From an uncultured Oscillospiraceae bacterium (GTDB taxonomy: Bacteria > Bacillota > Clostridia > Oscillospirales > Oscillospiraceae): 12,570 nucleotides of DNA. Numbering within the stretch: the first letter of the stretch is position 1; each line of letters opens with the position of its first letter. Made by a program: the position numbers and the translations under genes. The stretch spans positions 1 through 12,570 of the forward strand of contig CAKTKX010000022.1 of the NCBI GenBank assembly GCA_934572365.1, written 5' to 3'. Of this stretch, positions 1 through 7,613 are shown piece after piece. The notes under the pieces are model-generated. The model searched no databases and was not told the DNA's origin. It worked only from the letters and a program-made list of their open reading frames with translations.

Positions 1-9
1 ATGGCCTGA
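1..9 (+). CDS. 3' end of an upstream gene (possibly ecfA1), partial
   Basis: The first nine bases read Met-Ala-stop in frame 1 and could be the last codons of the gene upstream of ecfA2. In Bacillota the gene immediately before ecfA2 is usually ecfA1, the other ATPase of the ECF transporter, so that identity is an inference from order only. Nothing in these nine bases identifies a product. Confidence 0.3.
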   Translation: MA

Positions 10-15
10 CCCGCT

Positions 16-22
16 GGGAGGT
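16..22 (+). promoter_or_regulatory. Ribosome binding site setting the TTG start of ecfA2
   Basis: GGGAGGT lies six bases before TTG at 29. The reading frame is open upstream to the window edge, so this Shine-Dalgarno sequence and the homology of the protein starting at residue 1 decide the start. Confidence 0.7.
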
Positions 23-28
23 ATTTTC

Positions 29-892
29 TTGAAACCCATTCTGGAAGTGAAGAATCTCACTTATATTTACAGCGCCGGGACGCCCTTTGAGCATAAGGCG
101 CTGGATAACATATCCTTTTCCGTGGAGCGGGGGGAGTTTATCGGCATCATCGGCCACACCGGCTCCGGAAAGTCCACCCTGATGCAGCAGTTGAACGGGC
201 TGCTGAAACCCACCTCCGGTGCGGTTTTGCTGGACGGGCAGGACATTTGGTCGGACAAGAAGCTCACCCGGCAGGCGCGGTTCCGGGTGGGGCTGGTGTT
301 CCAGTACCCGGAGTATCAGCTTTTTGAGGAAACCGTGTACAAGGACATCTCCTTCGGCCCCAAAAACATGGGACTGTCTGCGGAAGAGGTTGACCGCCGC
401 GTCCGGGAAGCTGCCGGATTTGTGGGGCTTACAGAGCAACAGCTGGAGGTCTCTCCCTTTGATCTTTCCGGCGGGCAGAAGCGCCGGGTGGCCATTGCGG
501 GCGTGATTGCCATGGAGCCGGAGGTGCTGATTCTGGACGAACCCACCGCCGGTCTTGACTCTGTGGGACGCTCGGAAATTCTGGGCAACATCCAGGCCTA
601 CCGCAAGGCGAAGAATGCCACGATCATGATGGTCTCCCACTCCATGGAGGATGTGGCACGGCTGACTGACCGGCTGCTGGTGATGAACGGCTCGGAACTT
701 GCCATGGACGCGCCGCCCGCTCAGGTGTTTACCCACGCCGAAGAACTGACCCAAATGGGACTGAACATACCCCAGGTGACCCAGGTATTTCTGGAGCTGA
801 AAAAGCTGGGGCTGGACGTGAAAAACGTCTACACCATCGACCAGGCCGCAGCGGAGATCAAGCGGCTCAAGGAGGGGAAGCGCCATGCTTAA
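29..892 (+). CDS. ecfA2: ECF transporter ATPase EcfA2 (CbiO-type)
   Basis: ATP-binding subunit of an energy-coupling-factor transporter. It should pair with EcfA1 and EcfT at the inner face of the membrane to power vitamin or metal uptake through exchangeable S components. All ABC motifs are intact in the 287-residue protein: Walker A GHTGSGKST (42-50), Q-loop Gln92, signature LSGGQ (146-150), Walker B VLILDEP (166-172) with Glu171, and switch His204. The C-terminal extension of about 60 residues is typical of EcfA proteins. The start is TTG, supported by GGGAGGT six bases upstream. The 3' end overlaps ecfT by eight bases, which suggests translational coupling. Assignment as EcfA2 rather than EcfA1 rests on its position directly before ecfT. 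No S component is in the window. Confidence 0.93.
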   Translation: MKPILEVKNLTYIYSAGTPFEHKALDNISFSVERGEFIGIIGHTGSGKSTLMQQLNGLLKPTSGAVLLDGQDIWSDKKLTRQARFRVGLVFQYPEYQLFEETVYKDISFGPKNMGLSAEEVDRRVREAAGFVGLTEQQLEVSPFDLSGGQKRRVAIAGVIAMEPEVLILDEPTAGLDSVGRSEILGNIQAYRKAKNATIMMVSHSMEDVARLTDRLLVMNGSELAMDAPPAQVFTHAEELTQMGLNIPQVTQVFLELKKLGLDVKNVYTIDQAAAEIKRLKEGKRHA

Positions 893-1691
893 AGACATTA
901 CCCTCGGCCAGTATTTCCCGGGCAATTCCGTCATTCACCGCCTCGACCCCAGAACGAAGCTTATCGTGCTGGTCGTTTACATGGTGACGCTTTTCGTCGC
1001 CTCCGGGTGGGTATCCTACGGCGTGCTGCTCCTGTTTTTGTTGGCGGTGATCAAAATTTCTTCCATTCCGGGGAAATCCATCGTCCGGGGCATGAAGCCG
1101 CTGGTGATGATCCTGGTTTTCACCGGCATTCTGAACCTGTTCTTTGCCAAAGAGGGCAGGGTGCTGGTGGATATTTGGGGGATCACCATCACCACCGGCG
1201 GCGCGGAGCGTGCGGCTTTTATGCTGGTGCGCATCCTGATGCTGGTGACGTCCACCTTCCTTTTGACCTACACCACCTCGCCTATTTCCCTGACGGATGG
1301 GCTGGAAAGCCTGATGAACCCCCTGAAGGCCATTAAAGTGCCTGTCCACGAGCTTGCCATGATGATGTGCATTGCCCAGCGCTTTATCCCCACGCTGATT
1401 GAGGAGACGGACAAGATCATGTCTGCTCAGAAAGCCCGGGGCGCCGACTTTGAAAGCGGCAAGCTGATGGAGCGGGCAAAAGCGCTGATCCCCATTCTGG
1501 TGCCGTTGTTCATCAGCGCGTTCCGCCGCGCGGACGAGCTGGCAACCGCCATGGAGTGCCGCTGCTATCAGGGCGGCGAGGGGAGAACCAAGATGAAGCA
1601 GCTGCATTATCAGCGTAACGACTTTGCCGCGTTCGGCGCGGCGGCGCTGCTGACGGCAGCGGTCATTATTCTGAAAAAGTTTGGTATGTGA
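885..1691 (+). CDS. ecfT: ECF transporter transmembrane protein EcfT
   Basis: Membrane-embedded coupling subunit of the ECF transporter, which links the EcfA1/EcfA2 ATPases to substrate-binding S components. The 268-residue protein has several hydrophobic segments: roughly 25-57, 71-87, 111-130 and 248-264, with a further stretch around 200-212. It carries the two family signatures that contact the ATPases: AQKARGAD (181-188, the A-R-G coupling motif) and AMECRCY (222-228, the second Ala-rich/Arg coupling segment). The ATG at 885 overlaps the last codons of ecfA2, so the two are probably translationally coupled. The next gene, truA, begins seven bases after its stop. This ecfA-ecfT-truA order is conserved in many Bacillota. 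Length and motifs are normal for the family. Confidence 0.93.
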   Translation: MLKDITLGQYFPGNSVIHRLDPRTKLIVLVVYMVTLFVASGWVSYGVLLLFLLAVIKISSIPGKSIVRGMKPLVMILVFTGILNLFFAKEGRVLVDIWGITITTGGAERAAFMLVRILMLVTSTFLLTYTTSPISLTDGLESLMNPLKAIKVPVHELAMMMCIAQRFIPTLIEETDKIMSAQKARGADFESGKLMERAKALIPILVPLFISAFRRADELATAMECRCYQGGEGRTKMKQLHYQRNDFAAFGAAALLTAAVIILKKFGM

Positions 1692-1698
1692 GGGAAAT

Positions 1699-2469
1699 AT
1701 GCGCAATATCGCCCTGTTTTTGACTTATCTTGGCACCCATTACCACGGCTGGCAGGTGCAGAAAAATCTGCCCACCGTAGCGGAGACTATGGAGAAGGCC
1801 GCCGCCATGGTGGTTGGGCATCCGGTGCATATGACCGGCTGCGGCCGGACGGACGCGGGCGTCCACGCCCGGGTGTACGTGGCGAATTTCCGCACGTCCT
1901 CCACCATTCCGGTGGAGCGGCTGCCCTATGCGCTGAATACCCATCTTCCCTGCGACATCGTGGTGACGAAAGCCTTTGAGGTTCACGAGAATTTCAACGC
2001 CATCGGCTCCTGCGCCCGGAAGGAATATACCTATCAGATTTACAATTCCCGGTTGAAAGACCCGTTTTATGTCAATCGCGCCTGGTTTTACCCCCGGTAC
2101 TTAGACGAGAACGTGATGCAGGCGGCGGCCAGCCAGTTTGTGGGTACCCACGATTTTGCCGCCGTGAGAAGCGTCGGCACGGATGTCAAATCCACCGTCC
2201 GCACTGTATACTATTACAATGTGGAGCGGCAGGGAGAGCTTGTCACCCTCAAGGTCTGCGCCAACGGCTTCCTTTACAACATGGCGCGGGCCATGGCGGG
2301 GACGGTGGTTTACGCCGCCGAGGGGAAGATACGCCCGGAGGAGATCGGCGAAATTCTGGCCTCCGGCAACCGCACCGCCGCCGGCCCGACGGTCCCGGCG
2401 GGAGGGCTGTACATGACCCACCTGTGGTATGACGACGGAATCGAACAATTTGAGGTCGGAAGCGTCTGA
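1699..2469 (+). CDS. truA: tRNA pseudouridine(38-40) synthase TruA
   Basis: Cytoplasmic enzyme that isomerises uridines 38-40 in the anticodon arm of many tRNAs to pseudouridine. The catalytic motif GCGRTDAGVHA is intact, with the nucleophilic Asp at residue 52, and the family's N-terminal strand (LFLTYLGTHYHGWQ) is present. The C-terminal half holds the expected GFLYNMARAMAGT segment. The frame is open from a TTG at 1681, but that would lie inside ecfT. ATG at 1699 has GAGGG five bases upstream and begins exactly where TruA proteins normally do, giving 256 residues. It is probably co-transcribed with ecfA2-ecfT. In many Bacillota rplM-rpsI follow truA; here clpE follows instead. Confidence 0.94.
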   Translation: MRNIALFLTYLGTHYHGWQVQKNLPTVAETMEKAAAMVVGHPVHMTGCGRTDAGVHARVYVANFRTSSTIPVERLPYALNTHLPCDIVVTKAFEVHENFNAIGSCARKEYTYQIYNSRLKDPFYVNRAWFYPRYLDENVMQAAASQFVGTHDFAAVRSVGTDVKSTVRTVYYYNVERQGELVTLKVCANGFLYNMARAMAGTVVYAAEGKIRPEEIGEILASGNRTAAGPTVPAGGLYMTHLWYDDGIEQFEVGSV

Positions 2470-2492
2470 CAGAGGGCGGTATCGTTCATAAT

Positions 2493-2522
2493 TTGTTTTC
2501 CCTTTTTCAGACCCGATATGCT
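2493..2522 (+). promoter_or_regulatory. Candidate promoter of the clpE-like gene
   Basis: The 80-base gap between truA and clpE holds TTGTTT (2493-2498) and TATGCT (2517-2522) with an 18-base spacer, a fair SigA-type match. An overlapping alternative -10, TATACT at 2522-2527, matches the hexamer better but has no good -35 at 17 bases. I see no CIRCE or CtsR heptad-repeat operator, the usual heat-shock controls of clp genes. Confidence 0.45.
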
Positions 2523-2549
2523 ATACTGCACCGAAAAGGAGTGAGCGTT

Positions 2550-4832
2550 ATGCAGCCAAAAATGTGCAGCAAATGTAAGAAAAATATCGCCGTTGTGTTT
2601 ATTACCAAGGTTGAAAACGGCGTTACCATGAATGAAGGCTACTGCCTGAAATGCGCCCGGAGTCTGGGAATTCCCCAGATTGACCAGGCGGTGAAGCAGA
2701 TGGGCATTTCCGAGGAAGACCTGGATATGCTCAGCGACGAAATGAGCAGCATGTTCGGCCAGAAGGACGACAGCGACAGCTCTGACGACGATGAGATCGA
2801 CAGCCAGACCGCCACGTTCCCACTGCTGAACCAGCTTTTCGGCGGCAGCAATACCCCTGCGCCTCAGCCCCGTCCTTCCCGAAAGGAAGAGGGAGAGCCG
2901 AAGGAGAAGAAAAAGTCCAAGCGGCATAAATTCCTGGACAGCTATTGCATGGACCTGACCGGCCGCGCCCGGGAGGGCAAGCTGGATAAGGTCATCGGCC
3001 GGGACGTGGAGACGGAACGGGTCATCCAGATCCTCAACCGCCGTCAGAAGAACAATCCCTGCCTCATTGGCGAACCCGGCGTTGGCAAGACCGCCATTGC
3101 CGAGGGGCTTGCCCAGCGGATCGCGGCGGGGGACGTCCCCTATAAGCTGCGGGATAAGGAGGTATTCCTCCTTGACCTCACCGCGCTGGTGGCAGGCACC
3201 CAGTTCCGGGGGCAGTTTGAAAGCCGCATGAAAAGCCTGATCGGCGAGATCAAGGAGTGCGGCAACATCATTCTGGTCATCGACGAAGTCCACAATCTGG
3301 TGGGCGCGGGCGATGCGGAGGGCAGCATGAACGCCGCCAACATCCTGAAACCTGCCCTGTCCCGGGGAGAGATTCAGGTCATCGGCGCGACGACCTTCGC
3401 CGAGTACCGCAAATATATTGAAAAGGACGCGGCTTTGGAGCGCCGTTTCCAGCCCGTCACCGTGGCGGAACCCACCATCGCGGAAGCAAGCCTTATCATG
3501 CAGGGCATTGCCAAATCCTATGCCGAGTTCCACGGGGTGGAGATTTCCCCGGAAATCGCCCACCAGTGCGTCGTCCTCTCCGAGCGCTACATCACCGACC
3601 GGTTCCTGCCGGATAAGGCTATCGACCTGCTGGACGAAGCCTGTTCCGACGTCAACCTGCAGTGCAAGGAGATTTCCCAGCTTGCCGAGCTGAAAAAGGA
3701 GCGGGACGATTACGAGCTGGAACTGCGGATGCTCAATGAAAATACGGAGAATCAGGACTATGAGCGTCTGGCGCTGATCCGCAGTAAGCTGATGCAGCTG
3801 GCAGCGAAGATCGAGGAGCTGGAAAAGCACCCCAAGCCCGCCGTGACCATGGAGAATCTGGCGCGGATCATTGAGCTGTGGACGAAAATTCCCGCGTCCA
3901 AGATCAAGGCGCAGGAGTACGAGCAAATCAAGGGGCTGAGCGACCGCCTGAAAACCCACATCGTCGGTCAGGACGAGGCGGTAGACGCTGTGTCCCGCGC
4001 CATCCGCCGCAACCGGGTGGGCATTTCCCCCAAGAAGCGGCCTGTGTCCTTTATTTTCGTCGGCCCCACCGGCGTGGGCAAGACGGAGCTGGTCAAGCAG
4101 CTGGCAAGCGATCTGTTTGATAACGTGGACAGCTTGATCCGGCTGGATATGTCGGAATATATGGAGAAGCACACCGTCTCCAAGCTCATCGGTTCGCCTC
4201 CCGGCTATGTCGGTTATGACGAGGCCGGACAGCTGACGGAGAAGATCCGCCGCCGTCCCTACAGCGTGGTGCTGTTTGACGAGATCGAAAAGGCACACCC
4301 GGATGTGCTGAACATTTTGCTTCAGGTGCTGGATGACGGGCGCATTACGGACGCCCAGGGCAGGGTGGTGAACTTCGAGAACACCATCATCGTCATGACT
4401 TCCAACGCCGGTTCCGAGGGCAGCGTGGGCGGCATGGGCTTTGGCCGCAGCGACGGCGACAAGGTGAAGGAGAAGACCATGAAGGCATTGCAGGGCTTCC
4501 TGCGGCCGGAATTTCTCAACCGTGTGGACGAGATCATCACTTTCAACCACCTGACGGAGGAAAACTTCCTGGGCATCGCGGACATCATGCTCAAGGAGCT
4601 GCAAGAGAGCCTGCTTAGTCGCGGCCTGACCCTTTCCTGGGACGACGATCTGCGCCGCCTGCTGGTCAAAAAGGCCTATTCCGTGACCTACGGCGCGAGA
4701 AATCTCCGCCGCACCATCCAGAAGGAGCTGGAAGACCCGATTTCCGAGGCAATCATCGATAGCTTCCAGCATCCCATTTCCGCCATCCGCATCCGGGTGG
4801 AGGGAGAGACCGTCAAGCTGGACATTACCTGA
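2550..4832 (+). CDS. clpE: ClpE-like AAA+ unfoldase with N-terminal zinc finger
   Basis: Hsp100 ATPase that unfolds proteins, probably feeding ClpP in the cytoplasm. The 760 residues contain a zinc finger with Cys6, Cys9, Cys32 and Cys35; an acidic linker (about 70-125); AAA module 1 with Walker A GEPGVGKT (174-181), Walker B VIDEVH (243-248) and Arg298/Arg299; and a short UVR-like middle domain (about 370-428). AAA module 2 follows with Walker A GPTGVGKT (505-512), Walker [11 protein letters not shown] (574-583), Arg658 and sensor-2 GARNLRR (715-721). MGF at 629-631 sits where the ClpP-docking tripeptide (IGF/VGF/LGF) is expected. There is no Clp_N repeat domain, and that absence with the zinc finger points to ClpE rather than ClpC. 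ATG at 2550 has AAGGAG eight bases upstream; the longer open frame starts inside the promoter. ClpC-like naming is possible. Confidence 0.88.
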   Translation: MQPKMCSKCKKNIAVVFITKVENGVTMNEGYCLKCARSLGIPQIDQAVKQMGISEEDLDMLSDEMSSMFGQKDDSDSSDDDEIDSQTATFPLLNQLFGGSNTPAPQPRPSRKEEGEPKEKKKSKRHKFLDSYCMDLTGRAREGKLDKVIGRDVETERVIQILNRRQKNNPCLIGEPGVGKTAIAEGLAQRIAAGDVPYKLRDKEVFLLDLTALVAGTQFRGQFESRMKSLIGEIKECGNIILVIDEVHNLVGAGDAEGSMNAANILKPALSRGEIQVIGATTFAEYRKYIEKDAALERRFQPVTVAEPTIAEASLIMQGIAKSYAEFHGVEISPEIAHQCVVLSERYITDRFLPDKAIDLLDEACSDVNLQCKEISQLAELKKERDDYELELRMLNENTENQDYERLALIRSKLMQLAAKIEELEKHPKPAVTMENLARIIELWTKIPASKIKAQEYEQIKGLSDRLKTHIVGQDEAVDAVSRAIRRNRVGISPKKRPVSFIFVGPTGVGKTELVKQLASDLFDNVDSLIRLDMSEYMEKHTVSKLIGSPPGYVGYDEAGQLTEKIRRRPYSVVLFDEIEKAHPDVLNILLQVLDDGRITDAQGRVVNFENTIIVMTSNAGSEGSVGGMGFGRSDGDKVKEKTMKALQGFLRPEFLNRVDEIITFNHLTEENFLGIADIMLKELQESLLSRGLTLSWDDDLRRLLVKKAYSVTYGARNLRRTIQKELEDPISEAIIDSFQHPISAIRIRVEGETVKLDIT

Positions 4833-4835
4833 CAT

Positions 4836-4866
4836 ATGGGAGGGGAAAAATCCCCTCCCATTTTTT
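4836..4866 (+). terminator. Rho-independent terminator of clpE
   Basis: An 11-bp perfect stem (4836-4846 with 4851-4861) closes an AAAA loop and runs into TTTTTT (4861-4866). It starts three bases after the clpE stop codon and separates clpE from the sigma-factor operon. Confidence 0.92.
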
Positions 4867-4875
4867 CACGAATGC

Positions 4876-4903
4876 TGTAAGATTTTCCCCGTTCCCGCGT
4901 CTA
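4876..4903 (+). promoter_or_regulatory. Candidate ECF-sigma-type (self-regulated) promoter
   Basis: TGTAAG (4876-4881) and CGTCTA (4898-4903) are separated by 16 bases. This resembles promoters read by extracytoplasmic-function sigma factors (TGTAAC/TGAAAC-like -35 and CGTC/CGTA-like -10), many of which activate their own genes. No good SigA -35/-10 pair is seen between the clpE terminator and the sigma gene. Transcription would start near 4910, after the ATG at 4904, which fits the GTG start at 4925. Confidence 0.5.
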
Positions 4904-4911
4904 ATGGGTGT

Positions 4912-4918
4912 AGGAGGT
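4912..4918 (+). promoter_or_regulatory. Ribosome binding site setting the GTG start of the sigma factor
   Basis: A full consensus AGGAGGT lies six bases before GTG at 4925. The in-frame ATG at 4904 precedes this site and has no Shine-Dalgarno sequence of its own. Confidence 0.8.
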
Positions 4919-4924
4919 GAGGCC

Positions 4925-5410
4925 GTGACGGAGTTTGAACGGATATATCGGGCGTATTTTCAGGATGTGGAGCTGTACCTGCGGGCGATCAGTCATAACG
5001 AAAGTCTTGCGGAGGAGCTGACGGAACAGGTATTCTTTCAGGCGTTGAACGCTCTGCCGAAATTTCGGGGCGACTGCGACGTCCGCACCTGGTTATGCTC
5101 CATGGCGAGAAACGCCTACCTCAGCCATCTGCGCAAGGAGCGCCCGTCCCAGCCTATCGACGAGCTGGAAATCAGCGACCCGAAGCAGGCGGTGGAGGAA
5201 CAGATCATGGACGCTCAGCAGGCCATGGCCGTTCACCGGGTGCTTCACGACCTGCCGGAACCCTATAAGGAGGTTTTCTCCCTGCGGGTCTTCGGGCAGC
5301 TTTCCTTTGGTGACATCGGAAGCCTGTTCGGACGCACGGCAAACTGGGCCTGTGTGACCTACCACCGGGCAAGGCAGAAAATACGGGATGAAATGGGGGA
5401 ATATGTATGA
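4925..5410 (+). CDS. ECF-family RNA polymerase sigma factor
   Basis: Alternative sigma factor that redirects RNA polymerase, here probably in response to an envelope signal. The 161-residue protein has only the two domains of the ECF class. Region 2 spans about 1-72, with the -10 recognition helix around residues 31-71 (ELTEQVFFQALNALPKFRGD, then RTWLCSMARN). Region 4 spans about 105-155, with a helix-turn-helix around GQLSFGDIGSLFGRTAN. The GTG start is chosen because of the AGGAGGT six bases upstream; ATG at 4904 would add seven residues that are not typical. Its stop overlaps the next gene by four bases (ATGA), so sigma and anti-sigma factor are translationally coupled. I cannot assign an ECF subgroup or a signal. 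Confidence 0.9.
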   Translation: MTEFERIYRAYFQDVELYLRAISHNESLAEELTEQVFFQALNALPKFRGDCDVRTWLCSMARNAYLSHLRKERPSQPIDELEISDPKQAVEEQIMDAQQAMAVHRVLHDLPEPYKEVFSLRVFGQLSFGDIGSLFGRTANWACVTYHRARQKIRDEMGEYV

Positions 5411-6399
5411 AGGTCAGCTGCGACATTATCCGCGACCTGCTGCCGCTATACGCGGAGAACATGGTCAGCCAGGCCAGCCGGGACATGGTGGACGAACATT
5501 TGCGCGGGTGCGGCGAATGTACCGGGGAATTGGGAAAGCTCAAAAAGACGGAGATTATAGTACCGGAAACCGACGTTTCCGGGATGAAACGGGTAGAAAA
5601 GGCAATCTGCACCCGCAGATTACTTGCGGTGGCAACAGCGGTTCTCGCGGTTTTGTCAATATTCGCCTGGCTGTGGGGATTTATGAATGCACCGGTCTAT
5701 TTGAGCGCTGAGGACGCCATTGTATCCGTAGAGCAGCAGGCGGATAACGCCTTGACCGTTGACTACTATGACTACGTTCGCGGCTGGACAGGAATTGGCT
5801 ACCCGGGCTGTCAGCGTGGAGTGATTTGCAGCACGACGCGCTGGGATTGGTTATCCTATAAGTATGGGTGGAGAGATAACTTCCCGGATAACCGCGAAAC
5901 GTATTATGGGACAATATGGGAAGTCGATGAGCAGGGCAGGAAAATGCCGTCGGCTGCTGATGCCGGCACCGATCCCGCTGAGATCACGCAGTGGGCTTGT
6001 GACAAAAATATGTGGTATATCAACTACGCTGACGGTACACGGGGCGAGCTTCTTTGGGAGGGAGAGAAAGGAGAAAACCTATTTGCCGGGGAGACCCTTG
6101 CCATTGCGGACAGAACGCTGCTGTACGCCTGTATCGGGGCAGCCGTATTGGCTGTCATAACAGGACCTGTGGCGTGGATGATCAAAACCCCCGGAGGTAA
6201 ACGATTATGTACCGCTCTATCGACCGCAGCAGCGGCCTATGCGCTATCCTCCGTCCTGATTACGGGTGGGCAGCTGATTTGCTATTCCGGATATCGTCCG
6301 CAGCTGGATTACATGATCACTCTGTCGGTATTGCTGACTGCCACGGCTTTTTGCGCAATAGAGCTATACAAGGTGAGCAGACGGGATAAAACAGTCTGA
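5407..6399 (+). CDS. Membrane-bound zinc-finger anti-sigma factor (zf-HC2 type)
   Basis: Probable anti-sigma factor that holds the adjacent sigma factor at the membrane. The N-terminal cytoplasmic zinc-binding domain has Cys5, then His31-x3-Cys35-x2-Cys38, the anti-sigma zinc signature. A transmembrane helix at about 72-92 follows. An extracytoplasmic domain of about 140 residues (93-236), rich in Trp, Tyr and Asp, comes next, then three more hydrophobic segments (about 237-259, 268-292 and 302-321). The 330-residue length and C-terminal membrane bundle are larger than in minimal anti-sigma factors. The extracytoplasmic part is not a domain I recognise and is presumably the sensor. The start overlaps the sigma stop, with GGGGGA six bases before the ATG. 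The anti-sigma role is inferred from the zinc motif and gene order. Confidence 0.82.
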   Translation: MKVSCDIIRDLLPLYAENMVSQASRDMVDEHLRGCGECTGELGKLKKTEIIVPETDVSGMKRVEKAICTRRLLAVATAVLAVLSIFAWLWGFMNAPVYLSAEDAIVSVEQQADNALTVDYYDYVRGWTGIGYPGCQRGVICSTTRWDWLSYKYGWRDNFPDNRETYYGTIWEVDEQGRKMPSAADAGTDPAEITQWACDKNMWYINYADGTRGELLWEGEKGENLFAGETLAIADRTLLYACIGAAVLAVITGPVAWMIKTPGGKRLCTALSTAAAAYALSSVLITGGQLICYSGYRPQLDYMITLSVLLTATAFCAIELYKVSRRDKTV

Positions 6400-6405
6400 C
6401 GCCAG

Positions 6406-6431
6406 CCCCGGGAGGCATTCGCCTCCCGGGG
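6406..6431 (+). terminator. Hairpin between convergent genes, weak terminator
   Basis: A perfect 11-bp GC-rich stem (6406-6416 with 6421-6431) with an ATTC loop sits seven bases after the anti-sigma stop. The tail GCATTTTGTC holds only four consecutive T, so efficiency is uncertain. The minus-strand gene at 6440-6610 ends just to its right, so the hairpin may serve both strands, although the minus side lacks a U-run. Confidence 0.65.
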
Positions 6432-6439
6432 GCATTTTG

Positions 6440-6610
6440 TCAGAGAACCTCGTTCATTTTGTCCTCGACCTTCCAGGCAAGGTCTTCGGCCTTATTGGCA
6501 GCTTTTGCCGCAACGCGCCGCACGGGATTCTGCCTGGGCATCATCAGAACTGCCACCGCACCCGCAGCAGCGCCGAGACCGGCGGAAAGCATCCATCCTT
6601 TTGCGTTCAT
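6440..6610 (-). CDS. Small YtxH-like hypothetical membrane protein
   Basis: A 56-residue open frame on the minus strand, translating to an N-terminal hydrophobic, Gly/Ala-rich segment (about 7-24, with GLGAAAGAVAVLMM) followed by a Pro-Arg turn and a charged, probably amphipathic helix (31-56). GGGAGGGAG (6616-6624) lies five bases upstream of the ATG, a strong ribosome binding site that supports real translation. The layout, one Gly/Ala membrane helix ending in a Met/Pro/Arg step then a charged helix, resembles YtxH-like small proteins, but the match is compositional rather than motif-based. It is divergent from the operon starting at 6735. A TATACT on the minus strand (6634-6639) could be its -10, though no convincing -35 is seen. 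Function unknown. Confidence 0.72.
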   Translation of the reverse strand: MNAKGWMLSAGLGAAAGAVAVLMMPRQNPVRRVAAKAANKAEDLAWKVEDKMNEVL

Positions 6611-6677
6611 AAATTCTCCCTCCCTTCACAGGTAGTATACCCCAAAGAAAATAATTCAGGACTGGAAGGTTTTTATC

Positions 6678-6706
6678 TTTGCAGATGGAAAAAGTTGTGG
6701 TACAAT
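6678..6706 (+). promoter_or_regulatory. SigA-type promoter of the PyrF-like/NimA-like operon
   Basis: TTTGCA (6678-6683) and TACAAT (6701-6706) have a 17-base spacer, and TGG directly before the -10 makes it an extended -10. It lies 28 bases before the ATG at 6735 and faces away from the small minus-strand gene. Confidence 0.62.
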
Positions 6707-6734
6707 AAACAAAAAACATGCTGGAGGCGGGAGT

Positions 6735-7601
6735 ATGTCTATTGATATATTACAGGAAAAGATTCGGAAGCTGAAGAATCCTTCCATGGTGGAGCTGATG
6801 CTGCCCCTGGCTGCTCTGCCGCCCCGGTGTGCTCACGACGCTGCAGGTTACGGAGAATTCTGCCGGGATTTGCTCGGCGGATTGAAGGGGATCGTCCCGG
6901 CGGTTCGGCTGAGCTTCGGCGCGTTTGCCCTTTTGGGCGGCGAAGGATTGCAGGAGCTGGCGCAGACGCTGAACGCCGCCCGCAATATGGGCTATTACAC
7001 GGTGCTGGACGCGCCGGAGCTGCTCAGCCCGACTGCTGCTCAAATAACGGCGGAAGCGTTTTTCGGCGGAGAAAGCGATTATCCCTGTGACGGATTGGTT
7101 GTTTCCGGATACTTGGGCAGCGATATCATCAAGCCCTTCCTGCCCGGGTGCCGGGAGAGAAAGAGGGATTTGTTTGTGGCAGCGCGCACCGGCAACAAAT
7201 CCGCCCCGGAGTTGCAGGACTTGCTCTGCGGCTCCCGGCTGGTGCATACGGTGGCGGTGGATTTGATAAACCGGTTCGCGCCGGAGGCGGTGGGAAAGCT
7301 GGGCTATTCCCGAATCGGCGCTCTGACGGCGGCCAGCTCCGCCGAAAGCCTCCGCAGTCTTCGCGGCAAATATCCCCGGGTGTTTTTTCTGGTGGACGGC
7401 TACGATTCCCCCAGCGCCAATGCGAAAAACTGCTCTTACGCCTTTGACAGGCTGGGGCACGGCGCGGTGGTATGCGCAGGGGAGACGATTACCTGTGCCT
7501 GGAAGCAGGCACAGTCCGACGGCGGGGATTTTCTGGAACAGGCCGTTGCCGCCGCAGAACGAATGAAGAAAAAACTGACGAGATATGTAACGATTCTTTA
7601 A
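6735..7601 (+). CDS. PyrF-like protein lacking catalytic residues (probable pseudoenzyme)
   Basis: The 288 residues follow the type-2 orotidine-5'-phosphate decarboxylase fold end to end: a KNPSMVE start (family KNPTVVG), GLQELAQTLNAARNMGYYTVLDA, CDGLVVSGYLGSDIIKPF, FVAARTGNKSAPELQDL, and VFFLVDGYDSPSANAKN with a C-terminal CAWK. The functional residues have changed. The family VGLDP is VELML (19-23); the substrate Lys of VKPQ is Arg58; the catalytic DAKRGD segment reads DAPELL (92-97), losing the essential Lys and second Asp; and the phosphate-binding SSRG is CAGE (247-250). The frame is intact, with a good promoter and GGAGG, so it is an expressed paralogue and not a decayed gene. UMP synthesis activity is very unlikely. 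A non-catalytic binding or structural role is inferred. It is followed 12 bases later by a flavoprotein gene. Confidence 0.75.
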   Translation: MSIDILQEKIRKLKNPSMVELMLPLAALPPRCAHDAAGYGEFCRDLLGGLKGIVPAVRLSFGAFALLGGEGLQELAQTLNAARNMGYYTVLDAPELLSPTAAQITAEAFFGGESDYPCDGLVVSGYLGSDIIKPFLPGCRERKRDLFVAARTGNKSAPELQDLLCGSRLVHTVAVDLINRFAPEAVGKLGYSRIGALTAASSAESLRSLRGKYPRVFFLVDGYDSPSANAKNCSYAFDRLGHGAVVCAGETITCAWKQAQSDGGDFLEQAVAAAERMKKKLTRYVTIL

Positions 7602-7613
7602 GGAGGAAGGGCA

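Noticed and set aside
867..1706. 279-codon minus-strand frame opposite ecfT
   Set aside because: Low-complexity His/Gln/Arg-rich translation and complete overlap with ecfT, which has all family motifs.
2310..4835. 841-codon open frame on the minus strand opposite clpE and the end of truA
   Set aside because: It lies wholly opposite genes with complete family motifs, its translation is rich in Leu, His, Asp and Gln with no domain, and its length follows from high GC codon bias on the other strand.
4904..4924. ATG at 4904 as start of the sigma factor
   Set aside because: It lies upstream of the AGGAGGT site and next to the likely -10 box; GTG at 4925 has ideal spacing.
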